From Enterobacter cloacae complex sp. R_G8 (GTDB lineage Bacteria > Pseudomonadota > Gammaproteobacteria > Enterobacterales > Enterobacteriaceae), in contig NZ_CP102246.1 in assembly GCF_024599795.1 (NCBI RefSeq), positions 3,224,001-3,288,000 on the forward strand: DNA of 64,000 bases, given 5' to 3'. The position numbers and the translations under genes were made by a program. The notes below the pieces were generated by a model, which did no database searches, had not been told where the DNA came from, and worked only from the letters and a program-made list of their open reading frames with translations. Below, one piece after another: positions 20,182 to 32,332 of this stretch. Within the stretch, counting starts at the first letter, position 1. The number at the start of each line of letters is the position of its first letter.

Positions 20182-21093
20182 CTAGTCGGTGAGATGAAGG
20201 AATGCGGCTCCGCGCATGCCTCCTGCGTCCCCGTGCCGTGCGCGTTCGATACGCGGCACGCGGGCGACTGGCAACAGATGTCGGGGCAGACGCCCCGACA
20301 GCTGTTCCGTTATCGCGGTAAAGTTTGATAACCCGCCCCCAATCACCAGCAGATCCGGATCGACGATGGTCAGGATATTCCCCAGACACACCGCCAGCAG
20401 ATCGAGATAACGTTCAACGTGCTCTCGCGCCTGCGCATCGCCTTGCTCCCACCGGGTAATGATCTGAGGGGCCTCAAGTTTCTGATGATAGAAGTGTTCG
20501 TAAAGCCATGCAAACCCGCGACCTGACAGGTAGTTCTCAATACAGCCATGCTGACCACAGCCACAGCGGGTAAGCGGGAAATCACGTCCCACGACCTCAA
20601 GCGCATCCACCGGCAAACGGATATGACCAAACTCTCCGGTGATATAGCTGCGGCCGGTGATGGGCTTGCCGTTGATGACAATTCCCCCGCCGACGCCGGT
20701 GCCGAGGATCAGTCCCATCACCAGAGGATATTGACGGAATTCATCATCCCAGGCTTCAGAGAGCGCAAAGCAGTTGGCATCGTTGTCTAAACGCACGTCG
20801 CGTTCAAGGAGAGCAGAGAGATCGGCGCGCAGCGGTTTGCCGCTGGCAGCAGGAACATTAGCGGCATACAGCGTGCCATCGTCGGTTTCAGGCATACCTG
20901 GAATACCAATGCCGACGCTGCCTTTCACACCAAAGCGTTCATCGGCCTGCGCCACCAGCGCGGCAATGGCGGTTAAAAATGCATCGTAGCTTTCTCGCGG
21001 CGTGGGAACGCGGGTTTCCCACTGCAGTTTGAGATCGTTATCAAACGCGCCGAGCGCAATTTTGGTGCCGCCAATATCAAATCCGTAATACAT
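20182..21093 (-). CDS. nagK: N-acetyl-D-glucosamine kinase
   Basis: ROK-family kinase of 303 residues that phosphorylates GlcNAc released during murein recycling. It has the ATP-binding DIGGTK motif at the start, the ROK signature ([17 protein letters not shown]) and the zinc-binding [10 protein letters not shown]. It lies between lolE and cobB as in E. coli; cobB follows after 15 bases, and the two are likely co-transcribed. Confidence 0.96.
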   Translation of the reverse strand: MYYGFDIGGTKIALGAFDNDLKLQWETRVPTPRESYDAFLTAIAALVAQADERFGVKGSVGIGIPGMPETDDGTLYAANVPAASGKPLRADLSALLERDVRLDNDANCFALSEAWDDEFRQYPLVMGLILGTGVGGGIVINGKPITGRSYITGEFGHIRLPVDALEVVGRDFPLTRCGCGQHGCIENYLSGRGFAWLYEHFYHQKLEAPQIITRWEQGDAQAREHVERYLDLLAVCLGNILTIVDPDLLVIGGGLSNFTAITEQLSGRLPRHLLPVARVPRIERARHGDAGGMRGAAFLHLTD

Positions 21094-21146
21094 AACGCAT
21101 TCCTCTTTTAACCTGGCGGCCCGTATGCCGCTAGATCATGACGTAA

Positions 21147-22390
21147 TTACTGGCCACTTAATACCCTCGCCGGATCAATTCGGCTTGCGCGACGCGCCGG
21201 ATACCAGCTTGCCAGCAGACTCAGTAAAAGTGCTGTAACCAGCACATAAATAACGTCCAGCCAGTGCAATTCAGACGGCAGGAAGTCAATAAAATAGATA
21301 TCACCCGACAGGAACTGGTGGCCGATCAGCGTCTCAATCCCGTTGATGATTGGCGTGAGCTGTAACGACACCACGACGCCAATCACCACCCCGCACAGGC
21401 TACCGAACAGCCCCGCCAGCAGACCATACCAGACGAAGATGGCGCGAATAAGACCGTCCTTTGCCCCAAGGGTACGCAGAACCGCGATGTCGCCACTCTT
21501 GTCTTTGACCGCCATTACCAGCGTCGAGACGATATTAAAGCACGCCACGCCAATCACCAGCACCATTGCCAGATACATGATGGCGCGGATCATCTGGATA
21601 TCACGATACATATACCCGTAAGTGCCGATCCAGCTTTTGATGTAGACATAGTTATTGGTCACGCTGCCCGCATCACGCACCAGTTTATTGGCGTTGAAGA
21701 CGTCGTTGACCTTAATGGCGATGCCCGTCACGCTGTCGCCCATGTCCAGATACTGGCGCGCGTCTTCCAGCGGCACCATTGCGAAGCTGTGGTCAAGCTG
21801 TCCGCTCAGTTGCAGGATCCCGGTAACGTGCAGACGCACGCGCTTAGGCTGCTGTAATTTATGGTCAGCGCTGGCGTTCGGGATCATGATCGACACCCAG
21901 TCGCCCTGCTTCACTTTTAGCGCGTCGGCCACACCTTTGCCCATGATGATCTGTTGCTCACCGGCCTTAAAGTTCGCCCACGCGCCGTTCTGCACATATT
22001 TCGGCAGCGCGCTCAGGCGTTCTTCCTGGACAGGATTCACCCCTTTCACCTGGATGGCGCGCAGGTTAACACCGCTTTCCACCAGCCCTGTGAAGTTAAT
22101 GTAAGGTGCAGCGGCGGCAATACCCGGCACGTTTTCCACTTTGCTGAGGGCATCACTCCAGTTGTTCCACGGCTGATTAACCGGTTCGATTTCGCCGTGC
22201 GGCACAACGGCCAGAATACGGTTATTCAACTCACGCTCAAAACCATTCATGGCGCTTAACCCTACGATCAACACCGCCACGCCGAGCGCAATACCGATGG
22301 TGGAGATCACCGAGATAAGGGAGACCATCCCGCCGCGACGGCGGCCGCGACTGAAACGTAGCCCGATGAGTAACGATAACGGTGAGGCCA

Positions 22391-22391
<1 letters not shown>
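21147..22391 (-). CDS. lolE: Lipoprotein-releasing system permease LolE
   Basis: Inner-membrane subunit of LolCDE, which extracts outer-membrane lipoproteins and passes them to LolA. It has 414 residues with four transmembrane helices (about 25-50, 265-300, 320-350, 380-400) and a large periplasmic domain. The lolD stop and the lolE ATG share one base (TAATG). LolE is the half that binds the lipoprotein. Confidence 0.96.
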
Positions 22392-24335
<1,944 letters not shown>

Positions 24336-24540
24336 TTAAGCGTAAATGACTGAAACCGTAAGCTTTGGTAATCATTTTTCTGAAAAATTCAGATAAATCA
24401 GAATGCTACTCGTCGAATTATCGCGCCTCACCCTCCACCTTTTCCGAAAAACTACCTGATACAGACTGTTTCCCGTTACATCCCGGCTTCGTTTAACAAC
24501 AATTGCTCGTTCGTTTATGGCAATAAGGTAGTTGCGAACA

Positions 24541-25614
24541 ATGAAGCAAAAAGCATTATGGATTAACCAGATAAAGGGGCTGTGTATCTGCCTGGTGGTG
24601 ATCTATCATTCGGTTATCACATTTTATCCCCATCTGACGGGGCTACAACATCCGCTGTCCGGTCTTCTCGCTAAATGCTGGGTCTATTTCAATCTTTATC
24701 TCGCGCCCTTCCGTATGCCGGTATTTTTCTTCATTTCCGGTTATCTGATCCGTCGATACATTGACGAGGTGAACTGGCGCACCAGTTTTGACAAACGGAT
24801 CTGGAGCATTGTGTGGGTACTGGCGCTGTGGGGAGTACTGCAATGGCAGGCGCTGAGTCATCTGAACGCCTGGCTGGCCCCCGAACGTGAGCTTGCCACA
24901 TCCTCGAACGCCGCGTATGCCGATTCACTTTCCGGGTTTGCGCTGGGGATGCTCACGGCCAGCACCAGCCTGTGGTATCTGTACGCTCTGGTGGTCTATT
25001 TCACGCTATGTAAACTGCTGAGCCGCTGGAAACTGCCCGTGCTGGGACTGCTGGCACTGGCCAGCATCGCGATTAATTTCCTGCCGCTGCCGTGGTGGGG
25101 AATGAACAGCGTGGTGCGCAACATGATCTACTACAGTCTTGGCGCGTGGTATGGCGCAGAGCTGATGGCCTGGATGAAGGGGCTGAACCTGCGTCGCACC
25201 TGGCTGGCGTTGGGTGCTTTTGCTGCCGTCTCCGTGGTACTGTGGTTTGCTAACGTTCCGCTGCTGCTTTCCCTGCTGTCGATCGTGCTGATCATGAAGC
25301 TTTTCTACAGCCTCGAGCTGCGTTATGCCGTTCACCCCAGCAACCTGCTTAACGTCATCGGCTCAAACACCATCGCTATCTACACCACGCACCGCATCCT
25401 GATAGAGGCCTTCAGCCTGTTCCTGATCGGTGAGATGAATGCTGCCTACTGGCCGGTATGGGCCGAGCTTGCCTTGATCCTGGTCTACCCGTTTGCCAGC
25501 CTGCTGATCTGCACCCTCGCCGGGCTTGGCGTACGCAAAATATCGACGGCACTGTTTGGCGATCTGTTCTTCTCTCCCCCTTCCGCGAGCACACTGTCTC
25601 CGGCAACCCGATAA
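24541..25614 (+). CDS. ycfT: Acyltransferase-3 family inner membrane protein YcfT
   Basis: 357-residue polytopic membrane protein with about ten helices and the family-3 acyltransferase N-terminal hallmark (NQIKGLCICLVVIYHS) and RMPVFFFISGY. Members modify exported sugars or lipids with acyl groups, but the E. coli protein has no firm function. The ATG at 24541 (MKQKALWINQ) matches E. coli; the in-frame TTG at 24532 is not needed. It sits between lolC and mfd as in E. coli. Confidence 0.93.
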   Translation: MKQKALWINQIKGLCICLVVIYHSVITFYPHLTGLQHPLSGLLAKCWVYFNLYLAPFRMPVFFFISGYLIRRYIDEVNWRTSFDKRIWSIVWVLALWGVLQWQALSHLNAWLAPERELATSSNAAYADSLSGFALGMLTASTSLWYLYALVVYFTLCKLLSRWKLPVLGLLALASIAINFLPLPWWGMNSVVRNMIYYSLGAWYGAELMAWMKGLNLRRTWLALGAFAAVSVVLWFANVPLLLSLLSIVLIMKLFYSLELRYAVHPSNLLNVIGSNTIAIYTTHRILIEAFSLFLIGEMNAAYWPVWAELALILVYPFASLLICTLAGLGVRKISTALFGDLFFSPPSASTLSPATR

Positions 25615-25623
25615 TACCGCCCT

Positions 25624-25642
25624 CGCCCCCGTCCGGGGGCGA
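25624..25642 (+). terminator. Hairpin after ycfT
   Basis: CGCCCCCG and CGGGGGCG form a strong stem just after ycfT, without a good U tract; it is possibly a weak or Rho-assisted terminator. Confidence 0.45.
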
Positions 25643-25762
25643 ATCTTCCCGCGTTGCAGTTCAGATTTGCTTATGCAAAACGATCGAGGATAATAAAGAC
25701 ATTGCGTATCAGTGATATGCCCCAATACTGTGGGTATATCCACAAGAGACTCTGACATAGCC

Positions 25763-28700
25763 ATGCCTGAACACTATCGTTATTCCCTGCCTGTCAAAGC
25801 GGGCGACCAGCGCCAGCTGGGCGAACTCACTGGCGCGGCTTGCGCCACGCTGGTGGCAGAAATCGCTGAGCGACATCCTGGTCCGGTGGTGCTGGTCGCC
25901 CCGGATATGCAAAATGCACTGCGACTGCATGATGAAATTCGCCAGTTCACCGATAACCTGGTCTTCAGTCTGGCCGACTGGGAAACACTGCCGTATGACA
26001 GTTTCTCCCCGCATCAGGAGATCATCTCCTCGCGCCTGTCGACCCTCTATCAGTTACCGACCATGCAGCGTGGCGTGCTGATCGTTCCGGTCAACACCCT
26101 GATGCAGCGCGTCTGTCCTCACAGCTATTTGCACGGCCATGCGCTGGTCATGAAAAAAGGTCAGCGTCTGTCGCGTGACGATCTGCGCGCGCAGCTGGAC
26201 AGCGCCGGATACCGTCATGTCGATCAGGTTATGGAGCACGGGGAATACGCCACGCGCGGTGCGTTGCTCGATCTGTACCCGATGGGCAGCGACCAGCCGT
26301 ATCGACTGGACTTCTTCGACGATGAGATCGACAGCCTGCGCGTATTCGACGCCGACACGCAGCGCACGCTGGAAGAAGTGGAAGCCATCAATTTATTACC
26401 CGCCCATGAATTCCCGACGGACAAAACCGCTATCGAGCTGTTCCGTAGCCAGTGGCGCGACAAGTTCGACGTCAAGCGCGACGCTGAGCATATCTATCAG
26501 CAGGTCAGCAAAGGTACGCTTCCTGCCGGGATCGAATACTGGCAGCCGCTGTTCTTTAACGAGCCACTGCCCGCCCTGTTTAGCTACTTCCCGGCGAACA
26601 CGTTGATTGTCAACACCGGTGATATCGACGCCAGCGCCAGCCGCTTTGAGAGCGAAACCCGCGCGCGCTTTGAAAACCGGGGCGTGGACCCGATGCGTCC
26701 GCTGCTGCCGCCTGAAGCCCTATGGCTGCGCACCGACGAGCTCAATGCAGAACTCAAGCGCTGGCCGCGCGTACAGCTGAAAACCGATACGCTTGCCGAT
26801 AAAGCTGCCAATACCAATCTTGCATTCCAGAAGCTGCCAGATTTAGCCGTTCAGGCACAGCAGAAATCCCCGCTGGAGAGTCTCCGCAAGTTCCTCGACG
26901 CCTTTACCGGCCCGGTGATCTTCTCCGTTGAGAGTGAAGGCCGCCGTGAAGCGCTGGGCGAACTGCTGGGGCGGATTAAAGTTGCCCCGAAACGCATTTT
27001 GCGCCTGAGCGAAGCTACGGGGACGCGGCGTTACCTGATGATCGGTGCCGCCGAGCACGGGTTTATCGATACCCTCAATAACGTGGCATTAATCTGTGAA
27101 AGTGACCTGCTGGGTGAACGTGTTGCGCGTCGCCGTCAGGACAGCCGTCGCACCATTAACCCGGATACGCTGATCCGCAACCTGGCGGAACTCCATCCGG
27201 GCCAACCGATTGTGCACCTTGAACATGGCGTGGGCCGTTATCAGGGGATGACAACGCTGGAAGCCGGTGGCATCAAAGGTGAATACCTGATGCTGACCTA
27301 CGCCAACGACGCCAAACTCTACGTGCCGGTCTCATCCCTGCATCTGATCAGCCGCTACGCCGGGGGTGCAGAAGAGAATGCACCATTGCATAAACTGGGC
27401 GGCGACGCCTGGGCACGCGCCCGGCAGAAAGCGGCGGAAAAAGTGCGTGATGTCGCAGCCGAGCTGCTGGATATCTATGCCCAGCGTGCGGCTAAAGAGG
27501 GCTTTGCCTTTAAGCATGATAAAGAGCAGTACCAGCTGTTCTGCGACAGCTTCCCGTTTGAAACCACGCCGGATCAGGCCCAGGCCATCAATGCCGTGTT
27601 AAGCGACATGTGTCAGCCGCTGGCGATGGACAGACTGGTCTGTGGCGATGTCGGCTTCGGGAAAACCGAAGTGGCCATGCGTGCCGCTTTCCTCGCCGTT
27701 GAGAACAACAAGCAGGTGGCGGTGCTGGTACCCACTACCCTGCTCGCGCAGCAGCACTTCGATAACTTCCGCGACCGCTTTGCCAACTGGCCGGTACGCA
27801 TCGAGATGCTGTCTCGTTTTCGCAGTACCAAAGAGCAAACGCAGATCCTTGAGCAGGCCAGCGAGGGTAAGATCGATATCCTGATCGGCACCCACAAACT
27901 GCTGCAGAGTGACGTGAAATGGAAAGATCTGGGACTGCTGATTGTCGATGAAGAGCACCGTTTTGGCGTGCGGCATAAAGAGCGCATCAAAGCGATGCGT
28001 GCCGACGTTGATATCCTGACCCTGACCGCGACGCCAATTCCGCGAACCCTGAACATGGCGATGAGCGGCATGCGCGATCTCTCGATTATCGCCACGCCGC
28101 CGGCGCGTCGTCTGGCCGTGAAAACCTTTGTCCGCGAATACGATAATCTGGTGGTACGTGAGGCCATTCTGCGTGAGGTGCTGCGCGGCGGTCAGGTCTA
28201 TTACCTCTATAACGATGTGGAAAATATCCAGAAAGCGGCAGACAGGCTGGCAGAGCTGGTGCCGGAGGCGCGTATCGCCATCGGTCACGGGCAAATGCGC
28301 GAGCGCGAGCTGGAACGGGTGATGAACGACTTCCACCACCAGCGTTTTAATGTGCTGGTGTGTACGACCATCATTGAGACCGGGATCGATATCCCGACGG
28401 CCAACACCATCATTATTGAACGCGCGGATCATTTCGGTCTGGCACAGCTTCATCAGCTGCGTGGCCGCGTCGGGCGTTCGCACCATCAGGCCTATGCCTG
28501 GCTGCTGACGCCGCACCCGAAAGCGATGACCACCGATGCGCAAAAACGCCTGGAAGCGATCGCCTCGCTGGAAGATCTGGGGGCAGGCTTTGCCCTCGCC
28601 ACCCACGACCTGGAGATCCGCGGTGCGGGTGAACTGCTGGGTGAAGATCAGAGTGGCTCGATGGAAACCATCGGTTTCTCGCTCTACATGGAGCTGCTCG

Positions 28701-29209
28701 AGAACGCGGTTGATGCCCTGAAGGCCGGGCGTGAACCGTCACTGGAAGATCTCACCAGCCAGCAAACCGAGGTTGAGTTACGCATGCCGTCCCTGCTGCC
28801 GGATGATTTCATTCCGGATGTGAATACCCGCCTGTCGTTCTACAAGCGTATTGCCAGTGCGAAAAATGAAAACGAACTGGAAGAGATCAAAGTTGAGCTT
28901 ATCGACCGCTTTGGTCTGCTGCCAGATGCCGCAAGAAACTTGCTGGATATCGCGCGACTGCGTCAGCAGGCGCAGAAGCTGGGCATCCGTAAGCTTGAAG
29001 GCAACGAAAAAGGCGGTGTGATTGAGTTTGCCGAGAAAAACCACGTTAACCCTACGTGGCTCATCGGTTTACTGCAAAAGCAGCCGCAGCATTTCCGCCT
29101 GGATGGGCCAACGCGTCTGAAATTTACGCAGGAGCTGACGGAGCGTAAAACCCGTATGGACTGGGTACGTAACTTTATGCGTCAGTTGGAAGAGAACGCG
29201 ATCGCATAA
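25763..29209 (+). CDS. mfd: Transcription-repair coupling factor Mfd
   Basis: 1148-residue ATPase that removes RNA polymerase stalled at DNA lesions and recruits UvrA. Domains in order: UvrB-like region (1-350), RNA polymerase interaction domain (about 475-550; IVHLEHGVGRYQGM), RecG-like helicase (about 590-960; GDVGFGKTEVAMRA, DEEHRFGV, TATPIPRT, HQLRGRVGRS) and C-terminal autoinhibitory domain. The ATG at 25763 (MPEHYRYSLPVKAG) matches E. coli in position and total length; upstream in-frame codons have no support. Confidence 0.97.
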   Translation: MPEHYRYSLPVKAGDQRQLGELTGAACATLVAEIAERHPGPVVLVAPDMQNALRLHDEIRQFTDNLVFSLADWETLPYDSFSPHQEIISSRLSTLYQLPTMQRGVLIVPVNTLMQRVCPHSYLHGHALVMKKGQRLSRDDLRAQLDSAGYRHVDQVMEHGEYATRGALLDLYPMGSDQPYRLDFFDDEIDSLRVFDADTQRTLEEVEAINLLPAHEFPTDKTAIELFRSQWRDKFDVKRDAEHIYQQVSKGTLPAGIEYWQPLFFNEPLPALFSYFPANTLIVNTGDIDASASRFESETRARFENRGVDPMRPLLPPEALWLRTDELNAELKRWPRVQLKTDTLADKAANTNLAFQKLPDLAVQAQQKSPLESLRKFLDAFTGPVIFSVESEGRREALGELLGRIKVAPKRILRLSEATGTRRYLMIGAAEHGFIDTLNNVALICESDLLGERVARRRQDSRRTINPDTLIRNLAELHPGQPIVHLEHGVGRYQGMTTLEAGGIKGEYLMLTYANDAKLYVPVSSLHLISRYAGGAEENAPLHKLGGDAWARARQKAAEKVRDVAAELLDIYAQRAAKEGFAFKHDKEQYQLFCDSFPFETTPDQAQAINAVLSDMCQPLAMDRLVCGDVGFGKTEVAMRAAFLAVENNKQVAVLVPTTLLAQQHFDNFRDRFANWPVRIEMLSRFRSTKEQTQILEQASEGKIDILIGTHKLLQSDVKWKDLGLLIVDEEHRFGVRHKERIKAMRADVDILTLTATPIPRTLNMAMSGMRDLSIIATPPARRLAVKTFVREYDNLVVREAILREVLRGGQVYYLYNDVENIQKAADRLAELVPEARIAIGHGQMRERELERVMNDFHHQRFNVLVCTTIIETGIDIPTANTIIIERADHFGLAQLHQLRGRVGRSHHQAYAWLLTPHPKAMTTDAQKRLEAIASLEDLGAGFALATHDLEIRGAGELLGEDQSGSMETIGFSLYMELLENAVDALKAGREPSLEDLTSQQTEVELRMPSLLPDDFIPDVNTRLSFYKRIASAKNENELEEIKVELIDRFGLLPDAARNLLDIARLRQQAQKLGIRKLEGNEKGGVIEFAEKNHVNPTWLIGLLQKQPQHFRLDGPTRLKFTQELTERKTRMDWVRNFMRQLEENAIA

Positions 29210-29217
29210 TCTGCTCT

Positions 29218-29246
29218 GCCTCCGGTTGCGCCATGCTACCGGGGGC
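29218..29246 (+). terminator. Hairpin after mfd
   Basis: GCCTCCGGT and ACCGGGGGC form an imperfect stem eight bases after the mfd stop, followed by AACAATTTAC. It is a weak candidate terminator. Confidence 0.4.
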
Positions 29247-29359
29247 AACAATTTACAAACTCTTTTCACTTCACCCGATCTTCCCGACAGACCCCTTCGC
29301 CATAATTATTATTAACCCGTTATAAAACAATAACCTTATCATTTGTATGGATTATAGTG

Positions 29360-30325
29360 ATGATGACTTATTCGCGTTTTACTCGCTGGATAACCGTGTT
29401 TGCGCTGGCCGCAACGGTCGCGGTCGCACTTCCCGCTCGCGCAAACACCTGGCCACTCCCGCCGCCAGGCAGCAAGGTTGTCGGGGAAAACCGTTTTCAT
29501 GTGGTTGAAAACAATGGTGGATCGCTTGAAGCGATTGCCAAAAAATATAACGTCGGCTTTCTGGCCTTACTGCAGGCCAACCCTGGCGTTGACCCTTATG
29601 TTCCGCGCGCTGGCAGCGTGTTGACTATCCCGCTGCAGACGATTCTGCCGGATGCGCCGCGCGAGGGGATCGTAATAAATCTTGCCGAACTGCGTCTTTA
29701 CTATTACCCGCCGGGCAAAAATGAAGTGACCGTCTACCCTATTGGCATTGGTCAGTTAGGCGGCGACACGTTGACCCCAACGATGGTCACCACCGTATCG
29801 GATAAGCGCGCAAACCCGACCTGGACGCCAACGGCCAATATTCGTGCCCGCTATAAGGCTCAGGGGATCAATCTGCCCGCCGTCGTACCAGCCGGACCGG
29901 ATAACCCAATGGGCCACCACGCCATCCGCCTCGCGGCCTATGGCGGCGTTTACCTGTTACATGGAACGAATGCGGATTTTGGTATCGGCATGCGGGTCAG
30001 CTCCGGTTGTATTCGTCTGCGTGATGACGATATCAAAACGCTGTACAAGCTGGTTACACCGGGCACCAAAGTGAACATCATTAATACACCAGTCAAGGTG
30101 TCTGAGGAGCCAGGCGGCGTGCGACTGGTTGAAATTCACCAGCCGTTATCGAAAAACATTGATGACGATCCGCAGACGCTGCCAATCAACCTGAATGCGG
30201 CGATGGTGAGTTTTAAAACCGATGCAAGGACGGATGGCATCGTGATGGAGCGCGCCATGGAGGCTCGGTCGGGAATGCCGACAGATGTCTCACGACACCA
30301 CGATGTCGCCCAACAGGTGATGTAA
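29360..30325 (+). CDS. ldtC: L,D-transpeptidase LdtC (YcfS)
   Basis: Periplasmic enzyme that attaches Braun lipoprotein to murein. Signal peptide at residues 1-29 (ending ARA-NT), LysM-like segment (FHVVENNGGSLEAIAKKYNV, about 47-90) and YkuD domain (about 100-235) with the catalytic cysteine in SSGCIRLRDDD preceded by HGTNADFGIG. I start at ATG 29360 (MMTYSRF, 321 residues); E. coli has 320. A GTG three bases upstream is also in frame. A bidirectional terminator separates it from bhsA. Confidence 0.95.
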   Translation: MMTYSRFTRWITVFALAATVAVALPARANTWPLPPPGSKVVGENRFHVVENNGGSLEAIAKKYNVGFLALLQANPGVDPYVPRAGSVLTIPLQTILPDAPREGIVINLAELRLYYYPPGKNEVTVYPIGIGQLGGDTLTPTMVTTVSDKRANPTWTPTANIRARYKAQGINLPAVVPAGPDNPMGHHAIRLAAYGGVYLLHGTNADFGIGMRVSSGCIRLRDDDIKTLYKLVTPGTKVNIINTPVKVSEEPGGVRLVEIHQPLSKNIDDDPQTLPINLNAAMVSFKTDARTDGIVMERAMEARSGMPTDVSRHHDVAQQVM

Positions 30326-30335
30326 AACCGAATGT

Positions 30336-30366
30336 AAAAAAGCCCTGCAGTTGCAGGGCTTTTTTA
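30336..30366. terminator. Bidirectional terminator between ldtC and bhsA
   Basis: AAAAAAGCCCTGCAG / TTGCAGGGCTTTTTT is a near-perfect palindrome with A and T tracts on both sides, serving both convergent genes. Confidence 0.92.
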
Positions 30367-30398
30367 TAGCAGTGGCATAAATGAGGGTTTAGCCAGGC

Positions 30399-30656
30399 TT
30401 ATTTGTAGATAACAGCGGTACCGTGAAGGGTGTTAGGACCGGTTACAGAGGTAATGCGGAAAGATTTCGCACCCATCTCATCCGCTTTTTGCGCCAGTTG
30501 ATCTTCCAGTGAACCCAGGTTAGTCCCGGCGCTGGCGGAGATGGTGCCTACTTTGTGCTGGTCAGCAGGCGTTGACTGGACTTCCACAGCAGCAAAGCTT
30601 GCGAAAGAGAGTGAGCTAAGTACAGCAGCGGCGATCAGGGTTTTTACGTTTTTCAT
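30399..30656 (-). CDS. bhsA: Multiple stress resistance/biofilm protein BhsA
   Basis: 85-residue secreted protein of the YhcN/DUF1471 family. It has a signal peptide (MKNVKTLIAAAVLSSLSFASFAA) and a compact domain with the family's VGTISASAGTNLGSLEDQL and GAKSFRIT segments. E. coli BhsA is an outer-membrane protein induced by copper, peroxide and other stresses that lowers copper permeability. It is divergent from its repressor gene comR, and a perfect CRP palindrome lies in the shared region. Confidence 0.95.
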   Translation of the reverse strand: MKNVKTLIAAAVLSSLSFASFAAVEVQSTPADQHKVGTISASAGTNLGSLEDQLAQKADEMGAKSFRITSVTGPNTLHGTAVIYK

Positions 30657-30729
30657 GATTTTTACCTTTAGGCAGATGAATTTAGAGGTCGTTATCTATT
30701 TAGTTAACGATCGATAGGTAAATGATAGA

Positions 30730-30745
30730 TGTGATCCAGCTCACA
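30730..30745. promoter_or_regulatory. Perfect CRP palindrome upstream of bhsA
   Basis: TGTGA-TCCAGC-TCACA is an exact match to the CRP core. It is 74 bases before the bhsA start and 157 before comR, so it more likely acts on bhsA. Confidence 0.75.
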
Positions 30746-30901
30746 CGTCAACATGTTTTTATAACGACCATTAAATTAATTTTATTTCCGTTATTTTTCA
30801 TACCCATATGATTAATTTATTTTTCAGAAAACAGCACTGGTGGTGAAATGCGTTTATTTTTATAATGGTTATTCAACAAACCAACAGAGGACCAACGGCA
30901 A

Positions 30902-31543
30902 ATGACAACCGATGTCACGAGTTGTGCGAAGAAAAGCCGTGGCCGACCGAAAGTGTTCGACAGGGATGCAGCGCTTGATAAGGCCATGACTCTCTTCTGG
31001 CAACATGGGTACGAAGCGACCTCGCTTTCCGATCTGGTAGAAGCCACCGGAGCCAAAGCGCCGACGCTGTATGCGGAATTCACGAATAAAGAGGGGCTGT
31101 TCAGGGCAGTGCTGGACAGATACATCTCGCGCTTTGCATCGCGATATGAAGCCCAGCTGTTTTGTGAAGAGAAAACGGTCGAGCAGGCATTGCGTGACTA
31201 TTTCTCCGCTATCGCCACCTGCTTTACCAGCAAAGAGACACCCGCGGGCTGTTTTATGATTAACACCTCCGCGACGCTTGCGGCCTCCTCGAAAGAGATC
31301 GCCAACACGGTGAAATCACGTCATGCCATGCAGGAGGAGACGCTCAGCACCTTCCTGGCCCAGCGCCAGCAACGTGGTGAAATTCCGGCGCATTGCCGCC
31401 CTCAGGAATTAGCGCAATATCTGAGCTGTATTTTGCAGGGGATGTCGATAAGCGCCCGTGAAGGGGCAACGCTGGAAAAACTGCAACATATCACTGAGAC
31501 CACCCTTCGACTGTGGCCCGAACTGCTTAAAATCCAGGGCTAA
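30902..31543 (+). CDS. comR: Copper-responsive TetR-family repressor ComR
   Basis: 213 residues with an N-terminal TetR helix-turn-helix (about 15-62; ALDKAMTLFWQHGYEATSLS, ligand-free recognition part APTLYAEF) and an all-alpha C-terminal domain with cysteines (ATCFTSKETPAGCFM) that could bind copper. E. coli ComR represses bhsA (comC). Position and orientation opposite bhsA agree. Confidence 0.92.
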   Translation: MTTDVTSCAKKSRGRPKVFDRDAALDKAMTLFWQHGYEATSLSDLVEATGAKAPTLYAEFTNKEGLFRAVLDRYISRFASRYEAQLFCEEKTVEQALRDYFSAIATCFTSKETPAGCFMINTSATLAASSKEIANTVKSRHAMQEETLSTFLAQRQQRGEIPAHCRPQELAQYLSCILQGMSISAREGATLEKLQHITETTLRLWPELLKIQG

Positions 31544-31578
31544 AAAAAAAGCTCCTCAGCCTGAGCGCTTGAGGAGCT
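31542..31578 (-). terminator. Terminator of ycfJ
   Basis: Leftward, AGCTCCTCA and TGAGGAGCT form a nine-pair stem followed by TTTTTTTTA. The U tract overlaps the comR stop codon, so the hairpin may also end comR messages. Confidence 0.85.
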
Positions 31579-31599
31579 AAGTTCAGAGAACATCTTTTT

Positions 31600-32139
31600 T
31601 TACGCTTTGTTATTCAGTACCAGCTGGCCATTTCCATCCAGCGGAATTTGGGTGCCAGGGTCTTTATCCATACGGATTTTGCCCTGCTGGTCACCAATTT
31701 TGTACGTCACGTCATAACCCAGCATTTTTTCCGACTTATCATAGACGGTTTTACAGCGCTGCTGAGTGGTGGTATACGTATCATTATCCTGCATGGCGCC
31801 CTGCACCTGGTTACCAGCGTAGCCGCCACCCAGTGCACCGACCACGGTCGCCACATCTTTACCACGCCCGCCACCAAACTGGTGACCTATCACCCCGCCT
31901 GCTACCGCACCCAGGACAGAACCGGCAATGCGGTTTTCATCCTGAACCGGACGACGGTGAGTGACAGAGACGTTACGGCATTCCTGACGAGGCGTTTTAA
32001 CCGTTTCTTTAATGGGGGTTGCAGAAACCACCTGCGCATACTGTGGGCCACGATTCAGTACGTTGAGACTGGCAACGGCAGCCACACCTAACGCAGCAGC
32101 GACGCCAATCCCTATACCCGCCAACATTGATTTATTCAC
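31600..32139 (-). CDS. ycfJ: Glycine-zipper protein YcfJ
   Basis: 179-residue envelope protein with an N-terminal membrane anchor (GIGIGVAAALGVAAVASL) and a glycine-zipper 2TM-like region (GSVLGAVAGGVIGHQFGGG, about 75-110). It starts with GTG at 32139 after GGAGGAAG, giving MNKSMLAGIG as in E. coli; an upstream ATG at 32199 lacks support. Function is unknown, though it is linked to biofilm formation in E. coli. Confidence 0.93.
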   Translation of the reverse strand: MNKSMLAGIGIGVAAALGVAAVASLNVLNRGPQYAQVVSATPIKETVKTPRQECRNVSVTHRRPVQDENRIAGSVLGAVAGGVIGHQFGGGRGKDVATVVGALGGGYAGNQVQGAMQDNDTYTTTQQRCKTVYDKSEKMLGYDVTYKIGDQQGKIRMDKDPGTQIPLDGNGQLVLNNKA

Positions 32140-32297
32140 GGGACTTCCTCCTTTGTTGCTATTGGTAACAATTTTGCAATGCAGACCACGCTTCGCCAAT
32201 AAGACAAAGGCTCAAAAAAGTGGCGAACAGGAGAGACACAGGATGTTTAGGAGAACTCTTAAGCGCTCAATCTGTGATGAGCAGCATGATATGCTAA

Positions 32298-32325
32298 AAA
32301 ATCCCTCCGGAGGGCCCGGAGGGAG
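32298..32325 (-). terminator. Terminator of ndh
   Basis: Leftward, TCCCTCCGG and CCGGAGGGA form a stem followed by TTTTTTAGC, just past the ndh stop. Confidence 0.88.
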
Positions 32326-32332
32326 AGAAAAA

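Noticed and set aside
27599..28606. 335-codon antisense frame within mfd
   Set aside because: It mirrors the helicase-coding region and has no ribosome site, promoter or recognisable domain.
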